NCBI GenBank assembly: GCA_947452875.1
Contig: CANGEZ010000164.1
Coordinates: 1-5,475 of the forward strand
Length of the DNA: 5,475 nt
Direction of reading: 5' to 3'
Source of the DNA: Chitinophagaceae bacterium
GTDB taxonomy: Bacteria > Bacteroidota > Bacteroidia > Chitinophagales > Chitinophagaceae
Both the position numbers and the translations under genes were made by a program. The notes below the pieces were generated by a model that did not search any database, was not told the DNA's origin, and saw only the letters and a program-made list of their open reading frames with translations. Positions 5,412 through 5,475 of the stretch are shown here, in pieces; the first letter of the stretch is position 1; each line of letters begins with the position of its first letter.

Positions 5412-5475
5412 ATGTCTATTCAAAATAAAAATAAAATGGAAATTACTACAACTACAGTCTTGATACTGCTGGCTA
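5412..5475 (+). CDS. Start of a probable membrane protein (3' truncated by window)
   Basis: The frame is open from the ATG at 5412 to the window end (21 codons): MSIQNKNKMEITTTTVLILLA. An in-frame ATG at 5436, after the A-rich CAAAATAAAAATAAA, is an equally good or better start and would give MEITTTTVLILLA. A hydrophobic segment begins at VLILLA, so an inner-membrane protein is likely. Short starts of this kind are common in TauE/SafE (TSUP) permeases, but 21 residues cannot establish that, and I offer it only as a guess. The gene begins 5 bases after the crcB stop, so it is probably the next gene of the same operon. Confidence 0.5.
   Translation, partial: MSIQNKNKMEITTTTVLILLA

Overview
The window looks like a piece of a Bacteroidota chromosome, probably from the Chitinophagaceae/Sphingobacteriia side of the phylum. 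The reasons are an AT-rich composition, A-rich stretches instead of Shine-Dalgarno sequences before start codons, a TonB-dependent outer-membrane receptor whose chain ends in Phe, three short lipoproteins with compact lipoboxes, and a Bacteroidota-type promoter (TTG, 18 bases, near-TAnnTTTG). The placement is inferred from these traits, not from a phylogeny.

Layout. Bases 1-1316 hold the C-terminal part of a TonB-dependent receptor that starts outside the window. Bases 1317-2327 (about 1 kb) contain no credible gene but are dense in repeats. They hold a 21-bp perfect inverted repeat enclosing a small hairpin (1334-1423), then two head-to-tail composite units (1429-1737 and 1738-2072), each made of a 106-bp block and a 101-bp block around a diverged spacer. 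A decayed third piece (2102-2156) and a 14-bp-period tandem repeat (1847-1888) complete the array. The last 150 bases of the gap hold a small dyad, a weak promoter candidate and a leader hairpin next to the following gene.

Bases 2328-5475 are tightly packed plus-strand genes. They are a PhoH-family ATPase using a TTG start, a papain-like (YiiX/Peptidase_C92-type) lipoprotein 6 bases downstream, a methionine-rich DUF4878-type lipoprotein behind its own probable promoter, a second DUF4878-like lipoprotein, a CrcB/Fluc fluoride channel whose start overlaps the preceding stop (ATGA), and the first 21 codons of another probable membrane protein.

Two transcription units are likely: phoH plus the papain-like lipoprotein, and the 4034-5475 group. 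PhoH would act in the cytoplasm, the three lipoproteins at the cell envelope, and CrcB in the inner membrane. No shared pathway is evident, apart from the possible pairing of two related small-fold lipoproteins with an ion channel. I did not find a clear new enzymatic or defence system. The most unusual part is the structured repeat array between the receptor and phoH.
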